64,000 nucleotides of DNA from an uncultured Bacteroidota bacterium (GTDB lineage: Bacteria > Bacteroidota > Bacteroidia > Flavobacteriales_D > Sanyastnellaceae): the NCBI GenBank assembly GCA_903932685.1, contig CAIZGX010000004.1, positions 1-64,000 on the forward strand, read 5' to 3'. Position numbers and translations under genes: made by a program. Below are positions 53,823 to 61,977 of this stretch, piece after piece; the stretch's first letter is position 1; each line of letters begins with the position of its first letter. Under the pieces are notes generated by a model. That model searched no databases. It saw only the letters and a list, made by a program, of their open reading frames with translations, and was not told where the DNA came from.

Positions 53823-54497
53823 ATGAAAAATTTGTTGCTTGCTGTAGGTTTTCTTTTTTGTGGAATTTTGGGTTATGCTCAGGATTGGGTTGTTCCCGAA
53901 TTACCCTATGCCTATGAAGCCTTGGAACCTGCTATTGACGCAGAAACCATGCACATACATCACGACAAGCATCACCAGGCTTATGTAACGAATTTGAATG
54001 CGGCCATGAAGGGTGAAACGAATCAGAAGTACGCGAAGTTGAACATTGAACAATTGTGCGCAGCAGTAGATCCGATGGACATGGCTATTCGCAACAACGG
54101 AGGAGGACATTTCAATCATACTTTTTTCTGGAATTGCCTATCAGCTCCAAGCACTGCCGGAGAACCAAGTGCAGCGTTAGCAAACGCTATTCAGCTCGAC
54201 TTCGGAAGCATGGAGAATTTGAAGAAAGTTATGACCGACGAAGGCAAAGCACGCTTCGGTAGCGGCTGGGTGTGGCTATGTAAAGACGATGAGGGCGGAC
54301 TATTCGTCTCTTCAACTGCAAATCAAGACAATCCTTTAATGTCGAAAGTAGTAGACAAACCAGGCACTCCCATCCTCGGCATAGACGTTTGGGAACACGC
54401 GTACTACCTGAAATATCAGAACAAGCGGGCCGATTATCTAACTGCTATATTCACGGTTGTGAATTGGAGTTTTGTTAACGAAAGATTCGCGAATTAA
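53823..54497 (+). CDS. sod: Exported Fe/Mn superoxide dismutase
   Basis: 224 residues, of which ~20 are a signal peptide (MKNLLLAVGFLFCGILGYAQ). The mature protein starts at the normal Sod sequence (LPYAYEALEPAIDAETMHIHHDKHH). Metal ligands are the His in MHIHHDKHH, the second His in GGGHFNHTFFW, and Asp and His in DVWEHAYYLKYQ. It dismutates superoxide, here outside the cytoplasm. Fe versus Mn preference cannot be decided. Dodecamer cluster 4 follows the stop by 10 bases. Confidence 0.95.
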   Translation: MKNLLLAVGFLFCGILGYAQDWVVPELPYAYEALEPAIDAETMHIHHDKHHQAYVTNLNAAMKGETNQKYAKLNIEQLCAAVDPMDMAIRNNGGGHFNHTFFWNCLSAPSTAGEPSAALANAIQLDFGSMENLKKVMTDEGKARFGSGWVWLCKDDEGGLFVSSTANQDNPLMSKVVDKPGTPILGIDVWEHAYYLKYQNKRADYLTAIFTVVNWSFVNERFAN

Positions 54498-54507
54498 GAT
54501 TTCTTTC

Positions 54508-54619
54508 AAGGTGCGGAGCAAGGTCGTTCCGAAGGTGCTTCGCAAGTGCATCACCTAGCCGTAGGCTCCTTGCATAGCACCTTTTGAAAAATCTTACATA
54601 GCACCTTGTGCAACATCTT
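54508..54619. repeat. Dodecamer cluster 4 (4 direct + 5 inverted units)
   Basis: Direct AAGGTGCGGAGC, AAGGTCGTTCCG, AAGGTGCTTCGC and AAGTGCATCACC; a short centre; inverted CGTAGGCTCCTT, GCATAGCACCTT, TTGAAAAATCTT, ACATAGCACCTT and GTGCAACATCTT. It ends 14 bases before the -7 box at 54634. Confidence 0.88.
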
Positions 54620-54633
54620 TCATCAGAATCAAG

Positions 54634-54641
54634 TACTTTTG
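54634..54641 (+). promoter_or_regulatory. -7 box of the DUF2480 gene, leaderless geometry
   Basis: TACTTTTG, then AACC, then ATG 54646. Confidence 0.65.
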
Positions 54642-54645
54642 AACC

Positions 54646-55140
54646 ATGATAGAAAACAAAGTTGCAAATAGTAAACTCATTACGCTAGATATAGCTGAAG
54701 AAGTAGAAGCGTTTGCAGGTGCGACAATAGATATTGCTCCGCAATTGTGGCAAGGCATAGCGCTGAAGGAAAAGGATTTTCGTGAATTTGTTTCTGCTTT
54801 AGATACCTCTGTTTTCGAGAATAAAATTGTAGCCATTTACTGTTCGGTAGACGCCATTATACCCGTTTGGGCCTTTATGCTGTTGGCTTTGAAACTTTCT
54901 GAAGTAAATGCAAAGTGTCATTTTTCATCTCCAGAAAATTTAGACACACTCAGAGCGCTTGCTTTCATTCAACAATTAGATCTTTCAAAATTTCAAGATA
55001 AAAATGTTGTTATCAAGGGCTGCACTTCGCTTCGTTTGACAGAAGAAGTCTACATTCAACTTTCTCAAAAACTGCAACCTGTCGCCAACCGCATCATGTA
55101 CGGAGAGCCCTGCTCCACTGTTCCCCTATTCAAGCGCTAA
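54646..55140 (+). CDS. DUF2480 family protein
   Basis: 164 residues, cytoplasmic. It matches the Bacteroidota DUF2480 pattern throughout: LITLDIAEE, LWQGIALKEKDFREFVS, AIYCSVDAIIPVWAFMLL, NVVIKGCTSL, and the C-terminal MYGEPCSTVPLFKR. Function unknown; the conserved Cys residues suggest metal or redox use (inference). It sits between two dodecamer clusters. Confidence 0.88.
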   Translation: MIENKVANSKLITLDIAEEVEAFAGATIDIAPQLWQGIALKEKDFREFVSALDTSVFENKIVAIYCSVDAIIPVWAFMLLALKLSEVNAKCHFSSPENLDTLRALAFIQQLDLSKFQDKNVVIKGCTSLRLTEEVYIQLSQKLQPVANRIMYGEPCSTVPLFKR

Positions 55141-55159
55141 ACCCAGCCGCAGTCTAATT

Positions 55160-55207
55160 GCGAAGCATCTTTCGAAGCATCTTACGAAGTATCTTGTGCA
55201 ACATCTT
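55160..55207. repeat. Dodecamer cluster 5 (4 inverted units)
   Basis: GCGAAGCATCTT, TCGAAGCATCTT, ACGAAGTATCTT, GTGCAACATCTT. The last unit and the next three bases repeat the end of cluster 4. It ends 17 bases before the neuB -7 box. Confidence 0.88.
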
Positions 55208-55224
55208 TCACTTCGTGAATCGTG

Positions 55225-55232
55225 TATATTTG
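55225..55232 (+). promoter_or_regulatory. neuB -7 box, leaderless geometry
   Basis: TATATTTG, then TAAA, then GTG 55237. An alternative start at 55222 would begin upstream of this box and cannot be used from this promoter. Confidence 0.7.
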
Positions 55233-55236
55233 TAAA

Positions 55237-56274
55237 GTGACCTACATAATCGGAGAAATAGGACAAAACCACAACGGTTCTGTTGAATTGGCGAAGCAGA
55301 TTATTGATCTGGCTGCAATGCCCGTGGTCGAAGATTATTTTCAACTTTCAATGAAACCCATGAACGCGGTGAAGTTCACGAAACGCGATTTGAACGAAGA
55401 ACTCAGTCAGTCGCAAATGAACGCGCCCTATAACAGTCCGCATTCTTTCGGGACAACCTACGGAGAACACCGCGCTTTTCTTGAGTTAAACGACGAACAA
55501 CACGAAGAGTTGTTTCACTACGCAAAAGCAAAGGGACTCGATTTTGTGGAAACACTGTGCGCTCGCGGATGCCTCTCCTTACTGAAACGATTCACGCCCG
55601 ATTACCTGAAAGTAGCCAGTCGCGACCTAACCAATTTGCCTTTGCTGGCGGCTCTTGCCGAAACAAAGATTCCCATGATTCTTTCAACCGGAATGGCCGG
55701 CAAGGAAGAGCTCGATCACGCGCTAGACGTCATCTCACAATACCATTCGAACATTAGCATTCTTCACTGCACCAGCGAATACCCTACTCAGCCGAAGAAC
55801 GTGAACCTCAATACCCTTCGTTTTTTACAAGCGAATTACCCCAACTACAACATTGGTTTCAGCGACCACACCCTCGGCATCTTCACGCCCGTGGCTGCCG
55901 TTGCCATGGGTGCAACCATCATTGAAAAACACATCACCACTGACCGTAACCTGAAGGGCACCGACCAAAAAGGTTCGCTTGGTCCCGACGGTATTCGTCG
56001 CATGGTGCGCGACATTCGTGAACTCGAATTGTCAATGGGTGAAGTGGAAATGAAAATCGAAGAGGCCGCCTCCGCTGCTCGCTTGAAGCTAGAGCGCAGC
56101 ATTGCCACGGTGAAAGATATTCCTGCGGGAAGTGTGATTGAAGAAGCCGACTTGTGCATGCTCTCTCCGGGCGACGGATTCAAGTGGGCACAACGAAATT
56201 TAGTGGTTGGAAAGCGCGTGAACACTGCCATTCCAGCCAACGAGGTTATCTACTCAACGCATTTAGAAGATTAA
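55237..56274 (+). CDS. neuB: N-acetylneuraminate synthase family protein (NeuB)
   Basis: 345 residues from GTG 55237 (M-TYIIGEIGQNHNGSVELAK), which matches the family N-terminus exactly. TIM-barrel landmarks: AVKFTKRDL, VASRDLTNLPLLAALA, STGMAGKEEL, LHCTSEYPTQPKNVNLN, GFSDHTLGIFTPVAAVAMGATIIEKHIT and GPDG. A C-terminal SAF (antifreeze-like) domain (~285-345) has ERSIATVKDIPAGSVIEEADL. It condenses phosphoenolpyruvate with an N-acyl hexosamine to make a nonulosonic acid (sialic, legionaminic or pseudaminic type). The specific acid is not readable. No epimerase or CMP-transferase of the pathway is next to it, though the IspD-like gene begins 10 bp later. Confidence 0.9.
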   Translation: MTYIIGEIGQNHNGSVELAKQIIDLAAMPVVEDYFQLSMKPMNAVKFTKRDLNEELSQSQMNAPYNSPHSFGTTYGEHRAFLELNDEQHEELFHYAKAKGLDFVETLCARGCLSLLKRFTPDYLKVASRDLTNLPLLAALAETKIPMILSTGMAGKEELDHALDVISQYHSNISILHCTSEYPTQPKNVNLNTLRFLQANYPNYNIGFSDHTLGIFTPVAAVAMGATIIEKHITTDRNLKGTDQKGSLGPDGIRRMVRDIRELELSMGEVEMKIEEAASAARLKLERSIATVKDIPAGSVIEEADLCMLSPGDGFKWAQRNLVVGKRVNTAIPANEVIYSTHLED

Positions 56275-56284
56275 TTACTGCCAC

Positions 56285-56962
56285 ATGAACACAGTGAAAC
56301 AAGCAGTTATTTTTGTCGCAGGTGGCACCGGAACCCGCATGGGAAGCCCTCTTCCGAAACAATTTCTTACACTCAACAACACGCCCATTCTCATTCATAC
56401 CCTTCGTAATTTCTATTCTTTCAATCGGAATTTCGAAATGGTTGTGGTCATGCACCACGACTATATTTCATTCTGGAAAGACTTGTGTCTTCAGTTTGAA
56501 GATGTCCCTGAACACACCGTGGTTGCTGGCGGAGAAGAACGCTTTCACAGCGTGAAAAACGGCATTGAAGCCGTCTCTTCCGACGTTAAACACATTGCAA
56601 TTCACGACGCAGTGCGTCCGCTTGTTTCGCACGAAACACTCACGCGTTGCTTCAACGCATTGAATGAACACAACGCTGTCGTACCCGCCATTCCCATCAA
56701 CGATTCCATTCGCGAAGTGCACGGCGTCCTCAATAAAAGCGTAGATCGTTCGTTGTACAAACGCATTCAAACTCCCCAATGTTTTGAATCAACCATGCTG
56801 AAAGAAGCGTACAGCAAACCTTTCAGCCCGTTGTTCACCGACGATGCTTCCGTAGTGGAAGCGAACGATCATTCGGTTTTTTTGGTGGAAGGAAATTTGG
56901 AAAACATTAAAATAACATCGCCCATTGACCTAATCGTGGGCGAATCACTAACTGCAAAATAG
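56285..56962 (+). CDS. ispD: 2-C-methyl-D-erythritol 4-phosphate cytidylyltransferase
   Basis: 225 residues. The CTP-binding start VAGGTGTRMGSPLPKQF, VVAGGEERFHSVKNGI, IAIHDAVRPLVS, YKRIQTPQCFE, FTDDASVVE and NIKITSPIDLIVGE are diagnostic of IspD rather than of CMP-sialate synthetases. It makes 4-diphosphocytidyl-methylerythritol in the MEP pathway, feeding the polyprenyl synthase encoded at 42316. It follows neuB closely, so is likely co-transcribed. A one-mismatch palindrome (56860-56877) lies near its end. Confidence 0.92.
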   Translation: MNTVKQAVIFVAGGTGTRMGSPLPKQFLTLNNTPILIHTLRNFYSFNRNFEMVVVMHHDYISFWKDLCLQFEDVPEHTVVAGGEERFHSVKNGIEAVSSDVKHIAIHDAVRPLVSHETLTRCFNALNEHNAVVPAIPINDSIREVHGVLNKSVDRSLYKRIQTPQCFESTMLKEAYSKPFSPLFTDDASVVEANDHSVFLVEGNLENIKITSPIDLIVGESLTAK

Positions 56963-56968
56963 ATCATT

Positions 56969-59044
56969 ATGAATACACCGCGTGCAAAGAAAATGGAGAA
57001 GGAATTGGTGGAACACGGACATACCCGTGTAGACAACTACTACTGGATGCGTCTTTCCGACGAGCAGAAAAACGCGGCTACGCCAGATGAGCAAACGGCC
57101 GATGTCTTGGCGTACTTGAAAGAAGAAAACGATTACTTAGACGCGGGAATGAAGCACACTGAAGAATTGCAGAAGCAGTTGTTCGAAGAAATGAAAGGAC
57201 GCATCAAAGAAGACGATTCTTCTGTTCCAGTGAAGCAAAACGGATATTGGTATTACACGCGTTTTGAAATTGGACAAGACTACGCCTTCAACTGCCGAAA
57301 GAAAGACAGCATGGAAACCGGAGAAGAAGAAATTCTCATCAACGGTCCAGAAATGGGAAAAGGAAAAGACTACTGGGCGCTAGGCGGATTAAGCATTTCA
57401 GAGAACAACCGTTTTATGGTTTACGGAATAGATGAAGTGAGCAGAAGAGTATACACGCTGCACGTTCGCGATCTTCAAACCGGAGAAATGTTCAACGAAG
57501 TCATTGAAGGAACGTCTGGTTCTGCCACGTGGGCTTCAGACAACCTTCATTTTTTCTACACGAAGAAAGATGCACAAACCCTACGCGATAGCCAGATCTG
57601 GCGTCACGAACTGGGAACAGATACGGCTTCCGATGTTTTGGTTTACGATGAAAAGGACGAAGAATTTTCGTGCTTCGTTTTCAAAACGAAAACAAAGAAA
57701 TTTTTAATGATTGGAAGTTCGCAAACCGTTTCCGACGAATACCGTGTGTTAGAATCTAACAATCCGAAAGGAGAGTTTCGTCTGTTTCAAAAACGCGAAC
57801 GCGACTTGGAATACAGCATCACGCAATACGAAGACAAGTTTTACGTCCTCACGAATTTAGAAGCGAAAAACTTCAGATTAATGTCGTGCCCCATTCATGC
57901 AACCGAAAAAGAAAGTTGGGTGGAAGTCATTCCGCATCGCGAAAACACGTTGTTGGAATCGGTTGAAATGTTCAAAGAATATTTGGTGCTGGAAGAGCGC
58001 ACCGACGGCTTGGCGCACATTCGCGTAACCCGTTGGGACAAAGCAGAAGAGCATTACCTCGAGTTTCCAGATCCGACATACAGCGCGGGAGTGGGAGCGA
58101 ATCCTGAATTCGACACCGAGACGCTTCGCTTCGGATATTCATCTATGACCACACCCGGAAGCGTGTTCGATTACAACATGAAATCGCGCACCCGCGAGTT
58201 GAAAAAACAACAGCCGGTCTTGGGTGAATTCAATGCCAGCGATTACAAGAGTGAACGCATTTTTGCCACCGCACAAGACGGCACACGCGTTCCAATTTCA
58301 TTGGTCTACAAAAAAGATTTCGAGCATAACGGAAGCGCCCCTTGTCTGTTATACGCCTACGGCAGCTACGGACACAGTATAGACGCTGGATTCAGCAGCG
58401 CAAGACTTTCGATGTTGAACAGAGGATTTGTTTTTGCCATTGCACACATTCGCGGAGGAAGCGACATGGGTCGCGGTTGGTACGATGACGGAAAATTATT
58501 GAAGAAGGTAAACACCTTCACCGACTTCATTGCGTGCGGAGAATTTTTGGTGAAGGAAGACTACACAGCAAGCAAGCACTTGTTCGCCATGGGCGGAAGC
58601 GCGGGAGGATTGTTAATGGGTGCAGTAGCCAACATGTCGCCTGCATTGTTCAACGGAATCATAAGCGCAGTGCCGTTTGTAGATGTGGTAACAACGATGT
58701 TAGACGAGAGCATTCCACTGACCACGTTTGAATTCGATGAGTGGGGAAATCCGAAAGACAAAGAATATTACGACTACATGTTAAGTTATTCTCCCATAGA
58801 TAATATTGAAGCGAAAGACTATCCGCATACCCTCGTAACCACAGGCTATTGGGACAGCCAAGTGCAATATTGGGAGCCTGCGAAATACGTGGCGAAGTTG
58901 CGCGAGATGAAGACCGATTCGAATAAATTGTTTTTCAAATGCACCATGGAAGCCGGACACGGCGGCAAGTCTGGAAGGTTTGAAGCCTTGAAGGAAGTGG
59001 CCTTGGAGTATGCCTTTTTGTTAGACCTTGCAAACAAATCATAA
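56969..59044 (+). CDS. ptrB: Oligopeptidase B (S9A prolyl oligopeptidase family)
   Basis: 691 residues, usual length, no signal peptide. N-terminal beta-propeller (~65-400: PVKQNGYWYYTRFEIGQDY, DEVSRRVYTLHVRDL, EGTSGSATWASDNLHFFYTK). The C-terminal hydrolase has LLYAYGSYGHSIDAGF, HIRGGSDMGRGWYDDGK, the nucleophile in MGGSAGGLLMGAV, Asp in YWDSQVQYWEP and His in EAGHGGKSGRFE. It cleaves small peptides after basic residues. It starts 6 bp after ispD and 9 bp before the kinase gene. Confidence 0.94.
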   Translation: MNTPRAKKMEKELVEHGHTRVDNYYWMRLSDEQKNAATPDEQTADVLAYLKEENDYLDAGMKHTEELQKQLFEEMKGRIKEDDSSVPVKQNGYWYYTRFEIGQDYAFNCRKKDSMETGEEEILINGPEMGKGKDYWALGGLSISENNRFMVYGIDEVSRRVYTLHVRDLQTGEMFNEVIEGTSGSATWASDNLHFFYTKKDAQTLRDSQIWRHELGTDTASDVLVYDEKDEEFSCFVFKTKTKKFLMIGSSQTVSDEYRVLESNNPKGEFRLFQKRERDLEYSITQYEDKFYVLTNLEAKNFRLMSCPIHATEKESWVEVIPHRENTLLESVEMFKEYLVLEERTDGLAHIRVTRWDKAEEHYLEFPDPTYSAGVGANPEFDTETLRFGYSSMTTPGSVFDYNMKSRTRELKKQQPVLGEFNASDYKSERIFATAQDGTRVPISLVYKKDFEHNGSAPCLLYAYGSYGHSIDAGFSSARLSMLNRGFVFAIAHIRGGSDMGRGWYDDGKLLKKVNTFTDFIACGEFLVKEDYTASKHLFAMGGSAGGLLMGAVANMSPALFNGIISAVPFVDVVTTMLDESIPLTTFEFDEWGNPKDKEYYDYMLSYSPIDNIEAKDYPHTLVTTGYWDSQVQYWEPAKYVAKLREMKTDSNKLFFKCTMEAGHGGKSGRFEALKEVALEYAFLLDLANKS

Positions 59045-59053
59045 GCGAAGAAC

Positions 59054-60529
59054 ATGGCTGTATTGCAGAACAAACAACGTTGGAAAGTAATCTTATTGCT
59101 CTTAGCCGCAACCATTGCGGGCGTTACGTTGTGGTACACCAACAGCATTGCGCGTCGCATTCGCGACGAAGAAAAAGCGAAGGTAGAGTTGTGGCACAGT
59201 GCTATTCGCAAGAAGGAAGAATTGGTGAAGCTCACGCAAGTGTTGTTCGACAGTTTACGTTCCGAAGAAACGCGTAAGGCAGAGATCTTGGGAAGAGCCA
59301 TGAACACCATTTCCAATCCGCAAGGAGATCTTACGTTTGCGGTAGATGTATTGGCTCAGAATAAGACCATTCCTTTTTTGGTTTGTAACACCAAGAATGA
59401 ATTTCAGTTGTCGCGTAACATCGATTCGGTGTACATCAAAGACCCTGTTCGCATAGAAGAATTACGTTTGCAATTCGAGCAAGAGTACAAGCCCATTCTC
59501 TTTCCAGATGCCGACATTGTTGTATACTACAGCAACAGTTACATGTACAAAGAGTTGAAGCAAACCATCGACGATTTGGTTTCTTCCTTTTTCAATGAAA
59601 CGGTAATCAATACGGCTTCTGTGCCGGTAATTGTCACCGACAGCACGAAGACGCATGTTGTTCAGGTTGGAAAGATAGACACGCTGAAATGCAACGTGAA
59701 TCAGGTGTTGGCGGAAATGAAGGAAGGGTACGAGCCCATCGAAATTAAAATACCTGGAAGGGCAACGCAGTATATTTTTTACGACGACTCTGCCACCATT
59801 CAGCAGTTGAAGATGTTTCCGTATCTGCAGCTTTCTTTAATCGGAGTGTTTTTAGTGGTGGCGTACGTCATGTTCTCTACGTTCAGAAGATCAGAGCAGA
59901 ATTTAGTTTGGGTGGGTATGGCGAAGGAGACAGCGCATCAGTTAGGCACACCGCTTTCTGCGCTTATGGCGTGGCGCGATTTGTTCGAGCAGCAAGGAGT
60001 ATCGAAGTCACTCATAGACGAGTTCAACAAAGACATCGAACGCCTTTCAACCATTACCGAGCGCTTCTCGAAAATTGGGTCAGAAGCAGCGCTTACTCCG
60101 GTTGGCGCAAAAGACTTGGTGGAAGAAATCTTAGACTACTTGCGCGTCCGCATTTCTTCTGAGGTAAACATAGCGGTGAAGTCAGAAGGCAATCCGAAAG
60201 TGAATGTGAACGTTGCGTTATTCAGTTGGGTCATTGAAAACCTCATCAAGAACAGCGTAGACGCCATGGACGCGAAAGGACAGTTGACAGTGTCTATTCA
60301 CGAAGCCAACGGCAAAGTCTTCATAGACATCAAAGACAGCGGCAAGGGCATCCCTAAGCGCAAATGGAAAACCATCTTCGACCCTGGCTACACCACCAAA
60401 CTCCGGGGTTGGGGTCTCGGTCTTTCCCTCGCCAAACGCATTGTGAAAAATTACCACAAAGGCGGGATTTATGTTTTGTCCAGTGCTCAGGGAGAGGGTA
60501 CGGTGTTTAGGATAGCTCTTAAGCAATAA
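59054..60529 (+). CDS. Sensor histidine kinase
   Basis: 491 residues. TM1 at ~10-30 (VILLLLAATIAGVTLWYT), an extracytoplasmic sensor region (~35-255) of unknown type, TM2 at ~257-278 (LQLSLIGVFLVVAYVMFSTF). The H box is VGMAKETAHQLGTPLSALMAWRDLF, the N box VIENLIKNSVDAMD, the G boxes KDSGKGIPKRKWKTIFDPGYTTK and GWGLGLSLAKRIV. It senses an envelope signal and phosphorylates an unknown response regulator; none is in the window. It is the last gene of the neuB-ispD-ptrB run. Confidence 0.92.
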   Translation: MAVLQNKQRWKVILLLLAATIAGVTLWYTNSIARRIRDEEKAKVELWHSAIRKKEELVKLTQVLFDSLRSEETRKAEILGRAMNTISNPQGDLTFAVDVLAQNKTIPFLVCNTKNEFQLSRNIDSVYIKDPVRIEELRLQFEQEYKPILFPDADIVVYYSNSYMYKELKQTIDDLVSSFFNETVINTASVPVIVTDSTKTHVVQVGKIDTLKCNVNQVLAEMKEGYEPIEIKIPGRATQYIFYDDSATIQQLKMFPYLQLSLIGVFLVVAYVMFSTFRRSEQNLVWVGMAKETAHQLGTPLSALMAWRDLFEQQGVSKSLIDEFNKDIERLSTITERFSKIGSEAALTPVGAKDLVEEILDYLRVRISSEVNIAVKSEGNPKVNVNVALFSWVIENLIKNSVDAMDAKGQLTVSIHEANGKVFIDIKDSGKGIPKRKWKTIFDPGYTTKLRGWGLGLSLAKRIVKNYHKGGIYVLSSAQGEGTVFRIALKQ

Positions 60530-60615
60530 GGTCTTTCAGACGAGGGCAACTAGCGTTGTGAGGTTCCTGCGGACTAGGGTTGATCACCGTTGTTGATTAA
60601 ACACATTGGGTATTA

Positions 60616-60644
60616 TTGCCCATCAGACATAATCCCTATCTTCG
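60616..60644 (+). promoter_or_regulatory. Promoter of the polysaccharide gene cluster
   Basis: TTG (60616-60618), 18-bp spacer, TATCTTCG (60637-60644), 15 bases before ATG 60660. The preceding stretch 60530-60615 holds one possible dodecamer-like unit (AAGGTCTTTCAG) and no gene. Confidence 0.55.
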
Positions 60645-60659
60645 CAATAAAATCATAAA

Positions 60660-61949
60660 ATGCTCGAAAACAAGAAAATCGCTATCATCGGATTGGGATA
60701 CGTTGGACTGCCTTTAGCGGTTGAATTTGCTAAGAAGTATGCGGTAGTTGGATTCGATATTAATGAGAATAGAATCAATCAATTGAGTGCTGGGGAAGAC
60801 ATTACCAAGGAAACAAGTAAGGGTGAGTTAATAGCGGTTCTGAAGAGCCTTTCAAATGAGGCTAAGGGACTTTACCTTTCATTTGAAAGCGCTTCTTTAG
60901 CTGAATCTAATGTTTACATTGTAACTGTTCCAACACCCATTGACGAGAGTAAAAGACCAGACTTAAGGATACTTATTGCAGCTTCGCAAATGATAGGAGG
61001 GGTATTGAAGAAAGACGATATTGTTATTTACGAAAGCACAACCTATCCTGGTTGCACGGAAGAAGATTGCGTTCCGGTTTTAGAAGAGTTTTCCGGATTG
61101 AAATTCAATGAAGATTTCTTCTGTGGCTACTCTCCAGAGCGCATTAATCCTGGAGATAAAGTAAATACTTTAACGAAAATTAAAAAGGTTACCAGTGGCA
61201 GTACGCCGGAAATAGCTGAAGTTGTAGATCAACTTTATAGTAGCATCATCGAGGCAGGCACTTTTAGAGCTTCTTCTTTGAAGGTGGCAGAGGCTTCCAA
61301 GGCCATTGAAAATGCTCAGCGAGATGTAAACATTTCTTTCGTTAATGAACTTTCGCTAATTTTTGATCGTTTAGGAATAGACACGCATGAGGTTCTAGAG
61401 GCTGCAGGAACAAAATGGAATTTTTTAAAATATAAACCGGGTTTGGTAGGCGGTCATTGTATTGGAGTAGACCCGTATTATTTAGCCTATAAGGCTGAAC
61501 AGGCAGGCTATCATCCCGCCGTAATTCTTTCAGGAAGGAGAGTTAATGATGGGATGGGTGCTTTTGTTGCTAACAAAATGATTAAGCTGCTGATATCAAA
61601 AGGTATTCAAATAAAAAATGCCCGTGTATTAATTCTTGGGATTACTTTTAAAGAGAATTGTCCCGATATTCGAAACACTAAAATTGTTGATATCCGGAAG
61701 GAACTTCTTGAATTTGGATGTATTGTAGATATATATGACCCTTGGGCGAATTCTGATGAATTGTTCCGTGAATTTGGTTTTTCTCTTATAACGGAACTGT
61801 CTAAGAAGGATCTGTTGATTTATCAAGGAATAATTTTGGGAGTTGCCCATGAACAATTTAAAGATTTGGATATAGAAAAGGTGCAAAATCAAGTGATTTT
61901 TGATGTGAAAGGGTTTTTAGAACCTGGAATTTCAGACGGTAGGCTGTAG
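60660..61949 (+). CDS. tviB: Nucleotide-sugar dehydrogenase, TviB/WbpA-like
   Basis: 429 residues. NAD-binding AIIGLGYVGLPLAVEFAKKYAV, VPTPIDESKRPDL, ESTTYPGCTEEDCVPVLE, YSPERINPGDK and the catalytic Cys motif LVGGHCIGVDPYYLAYKA. FDINENRINQLSAGED and the TKETS segment are usual in the UDP-N-acetylhexosamine dehydrogenases (TviB/WbpO) rather than UDP-glucose dehydrogenases. It oxidises UDP-GlcNAc or UDP-GalNAc to the uronic acid for O-antigen or capsule. Its base composition is more AT-rich than upstream genes, notably in the 3' half, suggesting transfer. Confidence 0.9.
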   Translation: MLENKKIAIIGLGYVGLPLAVEFAKKYAVVGFDINENRINQLSAGEDITKETSKGELIAVLKSLSNEAKGLYLSFESASLAESNVYIVTVPTPIDESKRPDLRILIAASQMIGGVLKKDDIVIYESTTYPGCTEEDCVPVLEEFSGLKFNEDFFCGYSPERINPGDKVNTLTKIKKVTSGSTPEIAEVVDQLYSSIIEAGTFRASSLKVAEASKAIENAQRDVNISFVNELSLIFDRLGIDTHEVLEAAGTKWNFLKYKPGLVGGHCIGVDPYYLAYKAEQAGYHPAVILSGRRVNDGMGAFVANKMIKLLISKGIQIKNARVLILGITFKENCPDIRNTKIVDIRKELLEFGCIVDIYDPWANSDELFREFGFSLITELSKKDLLIYQGIILGVAHEQFKDLDIEKVQNQVIFDVKGFLEPGISDGRL

Positions 61950-61977
61950 ACAAATAAGTTAATTCTGTATTGGAAAA

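Noticed and set aside
55222-55236. Earlier GTG start for neuB
   Set aside because: It lies upstream of the TATATTTG -7 box and adds residues absent from the family N-terminus.
56860-56877. Seventh palindrome copy (AGCGAA-CGATCA-TTCGGT) in ispD
   Set aside because: One arm has a mismatch and the encoded ANDHSV aligns with ordinary IspD sequence, so chance or shared ancestry is possible; it is left out of the count.
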